The position numbers were made by a program, and so were the translations under genes. The notes below the pieces were generated by a model. The model was not told the origin of the DNA and made no database searches. It saw only the letters and a list, made by a program, of their open reading frames with translations. DNA of 64,000 nt from Erythrophleum ivorense (Eukaryota > Streptophyta > Magnoliopsida > Fabales > Fabaceae): positions 19,541,294-19,605,293 of the forward strand of contig JAIUCV010000009.1 of assembly GCA_026724425.1 (NCBI GenBank), read 5' to 3'. Of this stretch, positions 1 to 13,603 are shown one piece after another (positions within the stretch are counted from its first letter, which is position 1; the number at the start of each line of letters is the position of its first letter).

Positions 1-2073
1 AGAATGAGCAAGAAACTCATGTATCTTCACTTCTTCTTCTTTGCTTTCCTTTCTTGAGAGCTTGAGAGAGGAAGGAGAGTTATTGGAAGTCTAGAGAGAG
101 AGACCCCTAGTGTCTTATACTTTATAGGGTTTGCTCTGAAGAAACCCCTAGCTTTGTGAATAATTGTTGATGATAGAGTAATTTCATGCTCTTTGTTGTG
201 TCTAGGCTCAAAAGAAGAAATTCCATCTAGTTGTGATTGTGAAATCAAGAAGGGAAAAGAGAAATTAAAAGGGAAGGCTTGTGTTAGCTGATAAGGTAGC
301 TCTCCACTCTTTCTTGTTGCATTCTTAGATGTATATAGTCATTGTATGCTTGTGTAAGTGCTTATTGTGTGAGACATATCATATGTTATTGCCTTGATGC
401 ATTGGTACTAATATGCTTGTGTTTTGAGATGTGAAAATTACTTGGGTGAGGTAGTGCCGAAAGTCCCTTAAGACGGGTGAGGTGGAGCCAAAAGTCCCTA
501 AACCTACGAAACCATGGCATGAAAAGCATGTGTTGTGTAATTGTGAATGGTTTGCATGCTTTGACTTGTTTATATGCCTTGATTGCTTCCTTGAATGAGT
601 ATGAGCTATTGAGATTCCCTGAATCTCACCTCCTTCCCTCTCCCATCTTAACATGTTAGGTGAAGTTCAAGGAGAACCAAGTGCACACTAAGGAGCCAAT
701 TGAGCATGCTTAGGGAGTTGTGTAGCTATTTTAGTTCTTTTGATGTAAAGAGGTGCCAAAATGAATATGCACCTACTATTTTTGAGATGTAAATATTTGA
801 GCAAGTGTAGAAATATGTATAAATGATGTATGAACTATGTAGAGAGCCAAAGCAATGGAAATGTAGAATTTGGCCCTTTTGTGGCTTATACGTAATAGTG
901 TATTTTAGCCCGTAGCATAGTAAATTTGAAATGTATGATGATTTTGATCACTTGGGCATTTCATATATACTATATTTATGCTTTAAAACTTGCCCAAGAG
1001 GTGCTAGAACATGTGGGAGGCCATTTGGACCCACTTTGAACCATTTTGGGTGCCAAAACTACCGAATTTGTGAGCTCTGTCAAAGTATGACCAAATGAGC
1101 TCTTCTTGACATGAAATTTGGCATGCCTCTAGAGTCTATTGAGAGCTTCCTGAGAAGTTAAAGTGGGTAATATTTGGAGGTCTAGGGAATACTTGGTGAA
1201 TTGTTGAAATTGGAGAATTTTTTGGTTTTGGTTATTGTACTGTGCAACTAGGTCCGAAAATGAATCTATGTCATTCATGGACCAAACGGTGTCCGATTGT
1301 CATGAAATTTATGAGAATAAACTAGATATAAATAGTGAGTTATACCAACTAGAAGCACCTCAATCAGAGGTCTGTAGAGGGAGAATGAATTTTCTGAATT
1401 TCTGTGTCAGTATCAGGGAAGCCATCCAACCTTCGTTACTGTTCCATCAGCTTTTGAAGTCTAAGGGCCATTGAAATGATCTAAACTTATTTTTCCCCTC
1501 TATTTAACATTTTAATCTTTTCAAATTGGTATAGTTTTCCTAGATTAGATTTTTGTGGAATTAGTTATGGATTTTCGAAGTTCATGACAGCAAGCTGCAC
1601 TAGTACCAGGGACAGCCAGACCTCTGTCTCTTTTTCAATGTCAAACATGGTCCAAATATTGAGATTGTGGCTGGAAAGTATTTTTATGTAAATTTAAAAC
1701 TTAGAGCTTTGTAGAGAGATATTGTTTGCTTGATTTCCATTTTTTTAGAATTAGTTATGATTTTCCAAAGTTAGAGCCAAAAATCTGACTTTTGAGCTCA
1801 TTTGAGAAATTGAATTTTCTCAGTTTTTGGTTTCACATCCGTGGTTTATGAGTTTTTTGATGCTATGTACAAGTTGTATAAATGGAGTTTGAGTGCAGTG
1901 TGTGATTGATGGGTTCACAGGACCCACGGGGCAAAATATGAGTGTTTAAACCCCGTTTTATAGCATGAAAATGCCACTGTTTATACTTGTTCTTTGAAAA
2001 TTATTTGGAATCAAGCCTTGAGGGAGATTAGTTGGAGTTAAGTCATTATGGTGCTACATAGTTAAGGTCCCAA
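1..2073 (+). mobile_element. Family-A solo LTR A-01, divergent, left end outside window
   Basis: This stretch is the last two kilobases or so of a long LTR in plus orientation. It follows the same order of landmarks as the better copies (the CAAGGTAGCTCTC block near 290, the GGTGAGG...CCAAAAGTCCC block near 450-500, the 'gcccaaga' block near 990). It ends in TTATGGTGCTACA, close to the family end TTATGGTGTTACA. It is clearly more diverged than A-02 or A-03. The next copy starts without its own terminus, so A-01 is probably inserted in the first 100 bp or so of A-02, but the left duplication is outside the window. Short open frames here do not resemble proteins. Confidence 0.7.
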
Positions 2074-5000
2074 AAAATTTGGAAAGCATTTTAGACTCCT
2101 AAAAATGAGAATCCCAGGCTCAGACGAAAAGAAAATCGGAGCTAGAATAAAGAAACAATTTCTTACGAAAAGCTTACGAAACGTAATGGTATTTTCATGA
2201 TTTTGAGAAATTTTTGGAATTCATAGAAGAGGGCTTTTTAAATGAAAATTTTGAGTTCTCCGAGGTTTTTAGAGGCCCTAAAAACCATGAGAAGTCCTGG
2301 GACAGTTAAATTTCCTCCGGTGGAAGTTTTTCAACGTCAGTGTGCTCGAACTTTGACAGGTTTGTTTAGGAAGGTTTTAGCTTCGATTTGGGTGATTCCA
2401 AAAGTATTTTATTTGATTGGGAACCTAAATTTTATAATGGAAAAAACGGTTCTAAAAAAGGAGCTCAAAACGAAGGAGAAACAAAAATGCAAAGTATGAA
2501 GGGTAAAATTGAAATTTTTGAAAAAGTCATTTTCCTACACCTATATATAGGTGGCGCCTCACACTCTCACTCATTTAGCATCAAATTTCTTAGCCCCAAA
2601 CCAGAAGCAAAACCCTAGGAGAGAGGCGCCCAAGAGAGAAAGAAGAAGGAGGAAGAAATCCAAGCTAAAGGTATGTTTTTATGGTTGTTTTGCATGCTCT
2701 TCTCCATCCACACCACCTCTCCTTCATCCTCCTTGATTTCCTCTGCTTAAAATGAAGTTTATAAATTTGATTCAAGGGAAATTTCGGATTTGAAGAGAGA
2801 AGCTTGGAGAAAGCAAGATTTAAGCCAAACTAAGCAAGGAAACAAGGTAAGATTGCATCCTATGGTTGATATCTTCCATCACCATTCTTCTCCATTTCGC
2901 CTAACCCTAGGAGCTATAGGAGGATCTGATTTTTAAGCCCAATCAAGCATGAATCTTAGGTATTTGATAGAGAAGAACAAGAATATGCAAAGAAAATAAC
3001 AAAATAACCATTAGATTTCAAGATACAAATTCTAGGGTTTCAAGTGTTCTTTCCAAATTCTGATTTTGTGTGATGATTCCTAGGTTTAATTAAGAGTTTA
3101 AATGAGTTCTTAAGACCCCTAAGATGCTCCCCACAAGCTTCCTCCTTCAAGAAAACAAAGAAATCTCCAAGGAAGCCAAATTGCCCTATGTCTCGGCCTA
3201 GGCATGTTCTTGTAGCTAGGGAGAGTTTTAAATTTTTCTAAGGCCATTCTTGAGTCATATTTGATGAATAAAAATGAGGGGAGGCCTTGGAAAAAGTTTA
3301 GAACTGATAGAAAGTAATTTGGTGTCTTAGGTTCCATATTATGACCTAAAGAAGCAACATGATGTTAGGCCCTTTGTTTTAATGGTGTGATGACTCTAAG
3401 AGGTTTAAAATGAGTCAAGAATCATATTTGAAAAGAAAGAATGGGGCCTAAAAATTATTTGAGGGGTGTTGCTTCATTAGGAGCAATTATGGACTATAAT
3501 GGGGCTTATAGAGCAATTTAGTACTTAAGCAAGTTGTATGGCCTTAGAGATTGTTTCATGAACTTAATTGGCTTTCATAAATTGTATCTAGGCCAAGAGA
3601 AACCATCTCTACAAGTTTGTGGGTGTGTGGCCGAAAGAGGAGGCTTGAAATTCAAGAAGGAAAGTGTGCGATTGTGTACAAGGTAGCTCTCTCCACCTTC
3701 TCTCATGCATAGATGTGTGTTTAGCTTGTCGTAGAATGTGTGTATGTGTATTTTCAAGCCATGAAAAGTATGCTAGCATGACTTTATATGCCATGATTCA
3801 TGATGCCATATTATGTTTTCAAATGGATGTATGATGTTTGTTTGAGTTTGCTTGAGTATGGAGAGGCCAAGAACTCTTAACTATGGTGAGGATGAGCCAA
3901 GAACCTTTGAGATTGGTTGAGACATAGCAAAGAGTCTCCCAAAAGTAAGGTGGGCTCCCAAGAGTATGGTTGAGTCCAAAGTTCTTAAAGAATGGGTGAG
4001 GCAAGTCCAAAATCCATGAGGAAAAGTGTGAGGCCAATCCAAACACTTGGTGAGCTCTTGAATGACTTATATGCCTTGTTCGCATGCTATGTTTGCTTCT
4101 TGAATGTTCATGACTTCCATGATATCCATGCATGCATTTTTAAGGCTTGCTTTATAAATATTATGTATGATTGGATGAGATATGAGCTATTGGAATTCTT
4201 TGAATCTCATTCCCTCCTCTCCAATGATCTAATATGCTAGGTGGACCAAATGGATATGCTAATGGGAGCCAACAACATTGAAGAAGAGAGATTAACACCA
4301 TTATGCCTAACTTTTGCCTTTTAGAACCATAATGATGCTTCATGATGTATATTGTTATTGTAAATGGTTTATGACCCTTGAAACATGTGTAATTATGATA
4401 TTATATGATGTAGGAATGAAAGAATATGTTATGTGAATGATGGAATGTGAATTGAGTATGTTATGGCATTATAGCTTCATGAATGGCTTTATGAAAATAT
4501 GCATAAGTGTGGATGGAAAAGGCCAAAATGAGATACATGAGGTTTGGGACCATTTGGATAGCTCACACAAGTCCTAAATGTGCTTTTAGACTTGCCCAAA
4601 AGGTGCCAAGACTAAGGGAAAACCATTTGGCAATTTTGATATCCTATATGGAGCAAAAAATGACTATAATGGATCCCTATATCACTTTTTAGCCAAATAA
4701 GCTTTTCTTGCTTTGAGATTTGGTAAAAATTTAGATATTGTTGAGAGCATTTTGTGAAGCTAAAGATCATAATTTTTGGAGGCCTACAGAATATTCGATG
4801 ATTTTTCAAAGTTGGTAATTTTTCTGGTTTTGGTCTGCTACACTGTTCATTTGGTTCGAAAATGAATTTTGTCACACATGGCCTGAATGATGTCCAATTG
4901 CCATGAAATTTTATGCAGAGAAACTAGACATTCACAGTTACTCGTGGTAATAAGAAGCACCTCATTTGGAGGTCTAAAAAGGGAGTTATGAATTTTTGAA

Positions 5001-5669
5001 CATTCTATCCAGTATCAGGACTCTTACCCGACCTGAGTTATTGTTCTATTGAATTCCAAGGTTTGGGCTACCTGAGCTGGTCTGGAAATCTTTTTCCCTC
5101 TATCTAACATCCACAGCTTTCTATATTGGTATCATTTACATGGATTGAATTTTTGTAGAATTAATTGGACATTTTCAAATTTTGCTGCAGAATCTATGAT
5201 CGCATCAGGAGGCAGTTTGACCTTTGAACCTTTTTGGATGTCAAACGCCCTCTGTGATGGATGTTATGGTTTGGGCATATTTTTACTGTTAATTAGACAT
5301 CCATAGATTTCCAAAATGGCTAAGATTGTATACTTTTGATTTTTTTAGAATTAGTTATGATTTTTCAAAATTTAGTCAGAAAAGAGACCAAATCTGTCCG
5401 AAATTACACTTGGTTATTTGGAGCTTCATTTCAGTTTTCATGAGTTGTGAGCATAATTTTTATGATGCAAATGAGTGGTATTGATGTAATTAAATATGTG
5501 AATGTATAATATGAGCTCACACGATCCACGTGACACTAAATAGAATTTTTATACACGACGCAACGAAATTAAACTCATTATTTTAAGAGAGTTTTTCTAC
5601 TTCCTTTATGGATGTGATGATATAATGTATAAGAATGACATGAAATGAGCTAGAGTTTATGGTGTTACA
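2074..5669 (+). mobile_element. Family-A LTR A-02, lacking its first ~100 bp
   Basis: The copy opens inside the family-A 5' region (the AGTTAAGGTCCCAAAAAATTT block, which lies about 70-100 bp inside complete copies). It runs through the TATA box near 2542 and the long leader-like part, and ends with TTTATGGTGTTACA at 5669. Family-B sequence follows directly at 5670, so A-02 appears to be a solo LTR inserted in a family-B LTR whose left part is outside the window. There is no primer-binding site after its 3' end, which argues against a 5' LTR. Confidence 0.75.
2542..2549 (+). promoter_or_regulatory. TATA box of LTR A-02
   Basis: TATATATA lies in the palindromic context CCTATATATAGG, about 0.5-0.6 kb from the expected LTR start. 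A purine-rich segment follows and then an AAAG/GTATGT donor-like site. The same arrangement is seen in the other A copies. It is the likely retrotransposon promoter, and it implies a short U3 followed by about 3 kb of R-U5. Confidence 0.6.
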
Positions 5670-5951
5670 TGTGGTCATGCTGCCACCTATGCATTGTGCC
5701 ATGATTTGCATTAAGTTGTGACTAGACCTTATAGAATGCACCAAGTCGTGAACATGCTCAATAAGGAGTTGGCATTGTTGATGAGCCTTTCCCTTTATTT
5801 TTGACTATTAACATGTTATATGTGATTGTTAGTATAGGATAGTAGTTACTAGTAGTCTAACTAGTTCATTTGCTAATTATATTAATGCTTTTAGTTTTTT
5901 TTTTCTGGGTATAAATGGCATTTATGTTGATTATTTTGCATATATGCATGG
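5670..5951 (+). mobile_element. Family-B-like LTR fragment (left part of B-01)
   Basis: The text (gtgccatgatttgc..., tagaccttatagaatgcacc..., then a TAGTATAGGATAGTAGTTA block) matches the plus-strand family-B LTR around 30760-31010 and the reverse strand around 27700-27900. It is cut by A-02 on the left and A-04 on the right, and resumes at 24358. The flanks of A-04 (catgg on the left, tatga on the right) differ by two transitions, consistent with a decayed target-site duplication. Confidence 0.65.
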
Positions 5952-5979
5952 TGTAACACCATAATTTCCTGACTCTTTT

Positions 5980-8900
5980 TGTAATATCTGATTCCTTGAA
6001 AATAAGGGATTATGTTATGCAACCATTAGAATGTATGTTGAGCATGAAGTATGGCAGTGGACCAAGTTAATTTATGGGCTGAAATAAGATTTTATCACTG
6101 GGGTCAAAGATCTTGTCGACAAGATCCTGTAGTCTGTAGTGCAATTTCCAAGACCTTGTCGACAAGGTTTTCACCAGCAAGTACAAGGTTTTGTGTTAAA
6201 ACTTGTGTGGTCTAGAATTGAGTATGGAGGGCTTTTTAAACCAAATTTTTGAGTTCTCCAGGGTTCTCAGAAGCCCTGAAAATCATGGAAAGCCCCGGGA
6301 CAGATAAATCCCCTTCGGTTGACGTTTTCCAACGTCAGTGTGCCTAAACTTTGACGGGTCCATTCGAAAAGGTTTTAGCTCCAATTTGAGTGATTCCAAA
6401 GCTATTTTTCTTAATTGGGAACCTAAATTTTATAATGGAAAAGACGGTTCTCAAAAAGGAGCAAAAACGAGGGAGAAACGAAAATGCAAAGTATGTAGGG
6501 CAAAATTGGAATTTTTGGAAAAGTTACTTTTCCCTACCTATATATATGTGGTGCCTCACGTTTGCCCTCATTTAACTTTAGAAAATTTAGCCCCAAACCA
6601 GAAGCAAAGCCCTAAGGGAGAGACGCCCAAGAGAGGAAGAAGAAAGAGGAAGAAATCCAAGCTTAAGGTATGCTTTCATGATGTTTTTCCTTGCTTTTCT
6701 TCATCTCCACCACCTCTCCTTCATACTCCTTTCTTTCCTTAGATTAAAATGATGTCTATAAATCTGATTCAAGAGAGATATTCAAGGGAAAGTTCGGGTT
6801 TGAAGAGAAGAACTTGGAGAAATCAAGATTCAAGCCAAACTAAGCAAGGAAACAAGGTAAAAATGCATCCTATGGTTGATACCTTTCACCCCACTTCTTC
6901 TCCATTTTGCCCCATATGTGTTCTGCCCTAAGGAGTTAAATTTCAAGCCCAACCAAGCATGATTCTTAGATATTTTATGGAGAGGAATAAGAATATGCAA
7001 AGAAAACCAAGAAATAGGCATTAGAAATCAAGATGCAAAATCTAGGGTTTTAAGTGCACATTCCAATTTCTGAAATTGTATGATGATTCCTAGGTCTAAT
7101 TAAGAGTTTAAATGAGTTTTTGAGACACCTAAGATGCTCCCCATAAGCTTCTTCCTTCAAGAAAACCAAGAGCACTCCAAGAAGCTCAAAGGAAGCCTAT
7201 GTCTCGGCCTAGGCTTGTTTTGTATAGGTGAGGGGAGTTTTAAATTTTTCTAAGGCCATCCTTGAGTCATATTTGATGAATGAAGATGAAGGGAAGCCTT
7301 GGAAAAATTTTAGAACTCATGGAAAGTGATTTAGTGCCTTAGTGCCCTAGGTTCCATAATATGACCTAAAGAAGCAACATGGTGCTAGGCCTTTTGTCTT
7401 AATGATGTGATGACTCCAAGAGGCTTAAAAGGGGTCAAGACTCATATTTGATAAGAAAGAATGAAGCCTAGAAATCATTTGAGGAGTGTTGCTTCATTAA
7501 GTGTAATTATGGACTATAATGAAGTATGTAGAGTAATCTAGTGGTTCATCAAGCTATGTAGCCTTAGAATGTGTTTCATGAACCTAATTGGCTCCCATAA
7601 TTTGTATCTAGGCCAAGAGAAACCATCTCTACCAATTTATGGGTGTGTGGCCGAAAGAGGAGGCTTGAATCCAAAGGAAAAAGTGTGTGATTGTGTGCAA
7701 GGTAGCTCTCTTTTCCTTCTCTCATGCATGGATGTGTGTTCAGCTTGTTTTAGAATGTATGTATATGTATTTTCAAGCTAAGAAAAGTATACTAGCATGC
7801 CTTTACATGTCATGATCCTTGATGCCATGTTATGTTTTAAATGAATCAATGATGTTTGTATGAGTTTGCTTGAGTGTGGAGAGGCCAAGAACTCTTCCCT
7901 TGGGTGAGAATGAGCCAAGAACCCTTGAGTTTAGTTAAGACAAAGCAAAGAATCTCCCAAAAGCAAAGTGGGCTCCCAAGAGTATGGTTGAGTCTAAAGT
8001 GCTCAGGAATGGGTGAGGCAAGTCCAAAATCCATGAGGAGAAGTGTGAGGCCATTCTAAATACTTGGTGAGCTCTTGAATAATTTGTATGAGTTATTCAC
8101 ATGCCAAGTTTACTTATAAAATGTCCATGGCTTTTATTTCCTCCATGCATGCATTTGTAAAGCTTGCTTTGCACATATTATGTGTGATTGAATGGGAGAT
8201 GAGCTATTGGGATTCTTTGAATCTCATCCCCTCCTCTCCAATGATCTAACATGCTAGGTAGACCAAGTACTTATGGTGAAGGGAGCTAACAACTATAAAG
8301 AGCAAGGAGTGACAAGCTTATGTAGTATTTTACCTATTTTGGAACCATAATGATGGTTCATAGTGTATATGATGTTGTATATGTACCATAAACCTTGAGA
8401 CATGTGTAAATATACTATTATGTGATATTTAGATATATGAAAATGATCTATGACGGATAGCACTTATTTTGAGTATGTAAGGCCAAAGTGTGCAATATGG
8501 AACTTTGATGAATGTATGCATAAGTGTGGGTTAAATGGCCAAAATGAAAAGCATGAGGTTTAGGACCATTTGGGCAGCTTACACAAGTCTCAAATGTGCT
8601 TTTAGACTTGCCCAAAAGGTGCCACAACCAAGGAAAGGCCATTTGGCAAATTTGGTACCTTATATGGAGCCAAATTTGACCATAATAGAACCCTATATCA
8701 CTTTTTAGCCAAATGAGTTAGTCTTGTCCTGAAATTTGGCATGCAATTAGGTATCATTAAGAGATTTTTGAAAAGCTAAAGATCATAATTTTCTGAGACC
8801 TAGAGAATATTTGATGAATTTTCAAAATTGGAATTTTTCATGGATTCTGATATGGGTATTGTTCATACTGGCAGTTTTGAATTCTGTGTCACCTGATGGC

Positions 8901-9689
8901 CAAATGGTGTCAAATGCTTATGAAATTTTATATGAATAAACTAGAGGTCATAAGCTTTCTGTGGCCACCGAGATCACCTCATTTGGAGGTCTGAGCAGTG
9001 AGTTATACATGTTTGAAGTTAACTGTCAGTATCAGTAGCGCCCTATGAGTCCGGTTACTGTTCCATAGGGTCCAGCTGACTAAACGCATCTGTTTCATTC
9101 TGGAATTATTTTTAATATCAAGTTAACATTTGTAGCTTTCCAGAATGACCAAATTTGTGTGATTTTGATTTTTATAGAATTAGTTATGAATTTCAGAAAT
9201 TTGTATCAGTAAACTGAACAACAGCCCAAGCAGCCAGCAACTCTATAAATTTTTGGATGTCAAACGTCCTGTGTGATACATTTTATGACTTGGGCGTATT
9301 TTTAGTGTGAAAAATACATCCTAAGGTTTTCAGAATGACCAAGTTTACATGTTTTTGATTTTTATAGATTTAGTTATGAATTTTCAAAGTTTGTGACAGA
9401 AAAGAGGAAATTCTAGCCGAAAATACAAACATGGATTTTATGCGCTCCTTTGCTTTCCACGAGTTGTAGGCCAAATTTGATGATGGAAATGAGTTATATT
9501 CATGTGTTTAAGTATGAGAACATGATAGATGCTTTCATATGGCCTATGGGACTCCGAAGGAAAAATTTTACCTGTACAGAAATACACTTTTATTCATAAC
9601 TCCCTATGCCACTATATTGTTTTCATAGAATAAACATAAGATGAGGCATGAGAATTATATGAATTGAGTCCTAGAAGTATGGTGTTACA
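5980..9689 (+). mobile_element. Family-A solo LTR A-03 (3,710 bp), inside A-04
   Basis: This is a complete LTR, from TGTAATATCTGATTCCTTG at 5980 to GTATGGTGTTACA at 9689. It is flanked by the perfect 5-bp duplication ctttt (5975-5979 and 9690-9694). No internal retrotransposon sequence is present, so it is a solo LTR left by LTR-LTR recombination. Its TATA region is near 6539-6547. Confidence 0.88.
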
Positions 9690-12600
9690 CTTTTCATACT
9701 ATATCTATGCCTCACATCAAGCAATTCATACAAGAGGCAAGAAAATAGCATTATTTTAATATATTTCTTAGCGTTGCATCACGTATAAAATTTTCCTTCG
9801 GAGTCCTGTGGGCCATATGGACTCATATATCACATTCTCATATTTAATTATATGGATACAACTCATTTCCATTATCAAATGTGGCCTGTAAGTCATGGAA
9901 ATCAATTGGAAGCATAAAACACATACATGCATTTGTGGCCAGATTTTCTTCATTTCTGTCACAAACTTTGGAAAAATCATAACTAATTTTAAAAAAATAA
10001 AAATCATGCATTCTTGGCCATTCTAGAAATATAAACATGTCTAATTTATGATAAAAATATGTCCAGACAATAACATCCAACACAGAGGACGTTTGACATT
10101 CGAAAATGTCCAGAGGTCAGGCTGTTCATTGGTGATGTCACAAAATTCTATAGCAAATTTTAAAAATGTCCAATTAATTCTAAAAAAATTTAATCTATGC
10201 AATTGATACCAATATAGAAAGCTGTGAATGTTAGCTAGAGGGAAAAAATAACTCAGACTAACTTAAGCACGTCTAGGTATCGAAAATTAATCAAACAATA
10301 CCTAAGGTTAGTTGGAGTTCCTAATACTAGATAGAATCTTTAAAAATTTATATCTCCCTCTCTAGACATCCAAATGAGGTGCTTCTAGTTGACACAATTC
10401 ACTATAAATGTCTAGTTTCTTTGTATAAAATTTTGTGGTAATTGGACATCATTTGAGCTATGTGTAACAGATTTCATTTTTGGACCAATATGAACAGTGA
10501 CATGACCAAAATAAAAAAAAAAATTCAAATTTGAAAACTCATTAAATATTTTTTAAACCTCCAAAAATTATGTTCTTTAGCTTCCCAAAAAGCTCTCAAC
10601 AAGCTCTAATTGTATGCCAAATATCATATCAAAAAGAGCTCATTTAGACAAAAAGTGATGTAGGATTCTATTATGGTCAATTTTGACTCTATATGGGATA
10701 TCAAAATGTCCAAATGGCTTCCCTTAGGGTTTGGCACCTCTTGGGCAAGTCTAAAAGCATTTGTATAAGCTGCCCAAATGGTTCCAAACCTCATGTATCT
10801 CAATTTGGCCATTCCACTTCCATTCATACATGAAATTCCATAATGTAAAATTGTCATTCCATGACCAAAATGAGTATTTCCATACATATAACCCTAGCTC
10901 TCATTTATACATAATACATTAACATAATTATGCATGCTCATAACATCATAGGTCATATACAATCATAGATGACAACATTTGCCACCTTGATGGCCTTAAA
11001 GAAGTAAATTTCATGCATTTCAATGTCATACTCTCATCTCTCAAGTGGTTGGCTTCCATCTCCTGACTCTCTTGGTCCATCTAGCATGTTAAAACATTGG
11101 AGAGGAGGGGATGAGATTCAAAGAATCCCAATAGCTCATCTCCCATTCAATCATACATAAAAGATACAAACAAGTCTCATAAATGCATGTATGGTCATAT
11201 TGACATGTGCAAACATTCAAGAGGCATTTTCATCATTTGAGAAAGTCATACATAGCATACAAAGGCTTGCCAAGCAAGTGGATTGGCCTCACCCATTTAC
11301 TTGTGGATTTTGGACTTGCCTTACCCATTTTTTAAGAGGTTCTTGGACTCAACCATACTTTTGGGAGTCAACCTCACTTTTGGGAGACTCTTTACTTTGT
11401 CTTAACCAATCTTAAGAGTTCTTGGCTTATCCTCACCATGGCTAAGGGTTCTTAGCCTCACCACACTCAAGCAAACCCAAGCACACATCATAAACATCAT
11501 ATGAAAGCATATTGTAATATCATGGCACCATGGAATCAAAGTCATGTTAGAACACTTTTCATGGCTTAGAAATACACATACACATACTCAAAAACAAGTA
11601 AAGCAAATAATCATGCATGAGAGAAGGAGGAGTGAGCTACCTTGGAAGCAAACACACACTTTTTCTCTTGAATTTCCCCTCCTTGCTTCGGTCTCACACA
11701 CACAAAGGTGTGGGAATGATTTCTCTTGGCCTAAATATAATTTATGGAAGCTAATTAGGTTCATGAAGTTAATTCTAAGGCCACACAACTTGCTTAAACT
11801 CTAGCTTGACTCATTGACCCCCTTATGTTTTTAAGAAAGCACCTAATGAAGCAACACTCATCAAATAAATTATAGGCTCCATTCTTTCCTTTCAAATATA
11901 ATTCTTGACTCCTTTTAAGCCTCTTGGAGTCATCACATAATTCAAATAAAGAGCCTAACTACATGTTGCTTCTTTAGGTCATATTATGGAACATATAAGG
12001 CCATCTCACTATCTATGGTTTCTAAAAATTTTTCAAGGCTTCCTCTCATATTCTCCCATCATACATGATGCAAAACTAAGCTTGAAAGAAATTAAAACAC
12101 TCCCTAGGTGCATGAACCCTCCTTGGCTGAAACTATACTTCCATAAGGCACCAATGGAGTGTCCTTGCTTCCTTTGATGGGAGGATCATGTAGGAAGCTC
12201 TCTTGATGTCTTAAGAACTCATATGAACATTTAAACATCATAAAATATGGCTAGGGTTCATGATAGAGTTCAAGGTGCAATCAAAACCCTGACTCCATAA
12301 CTTGCATTCTAAAGCACCCTTTTCAATTCTAGTTATATATTCTTAATCCTCACACTCCATAACCTTTGGTTCCATCAAGAACACATAAAGAAAAACTCTC
12401 TTCCTCACTTTCTCTCTTTAGACCTAAGTTTGAATGGCTTGCAAATACAAGATTTTGCAAGTGTTTCAAGTGAAGTCTTACATTACAACAGAGCTCTCTT
12501 CGCGTAGATTATTTCCCATTGATTGGTTTCTTGAAAAGAGTTCTTTTTTGGCTTGGGTTAGACTTGGATCTTCAAGTTTTTAAGAAAAAAATTACCATTA

Positions 12601-13603
12601 GAGAGTTCTTAGAGAGAGGAACAACTCTATTAATTGGTGCGGGATGAAACGAGGCTGTTTACTTACCTAAACAGGAGCTTAAACTTCTTCTCTCCCCCCC
12701 TTAATGTCACGCCATAGCTACTGAATTTTCTACAAATGGAAGCTTGAAGAAGGTGATGAGGTGTAATCGTGAATTCCAAAATTTACTCAAAATGACAAAA
12801 ATACTCTTACGTTTTGTCAACCTTTCATCACAATTCGTTTCTTCATTATAGCTCCATTTTTCTTTCCATCTGAGCTTGAGATTCTCATTTTTAGGAGTCT
12901 AAATTACTTTCCAAATTTTTGGGGACCTTAACTAAGTCATTTCGAGGGACTTCGTTTTGTATCCGGTGAGTTTTGTTTGTTTACGGAGAAACTGTATGTA
13001 ACATCTGGTTCCTTGAAAACAAGAGAAAACATGAGAAATGTAATGTATGGTTTCCCCATAAACGAATGAAATTCATCAGATACAAAAGGAAGTCCCCCGA
13101 AATGAGATAGTTAAGGTCCCAAAAAATTTGGGAAGCATCCTAGACTCCTAAAAATGAGAATTCTAGGCTAAGATGGAAAGAAAAATGGAGCTAGAATGAA
13201 TAAACAATTTCTTATGAAAAGCTTACGAAATGTAATGACATTTTCATAATTTTGAGCAAATTTTGGAATTCATATAGGATGACTTTTTAAATAAAATTTT
13301 TGAGTTCCCCAGAATTCTCAGAGGCCCTAAAAACCATGGGAAGGCTCGGGACAGCTAAAGCCCCTCCGGTGGACATTTTCGAATATCAGTGCACCTGAAC
13401 TTTGACGGATTTGTTCAGGAAGGTTTTAGCTTCAATTTGAGTGATTCCAAAGTCATTTTGCTAAATTGGGAACCTAAATTTCATAATGGAAAAAACCGTT
13501 CTAAAAAAGGAGCTAAAATGAAGGAGAAACGAAAATGCCAAAAACGAAGGGCAAAATAGAAATTTTTGAAAAGTGTAACTTCCTCCCACCTATATATATG
13601 ATG

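Noticed and set aside
6338..6742. 134-codon open frame in A-03 (and the parallel shorter frames at 2242-2736)
   Set aside because: It spans the TATA box and leader of the LTR. The matching region in A-02 and A-05 is broken by stops and frame changes, as expected for non-coding DNA.
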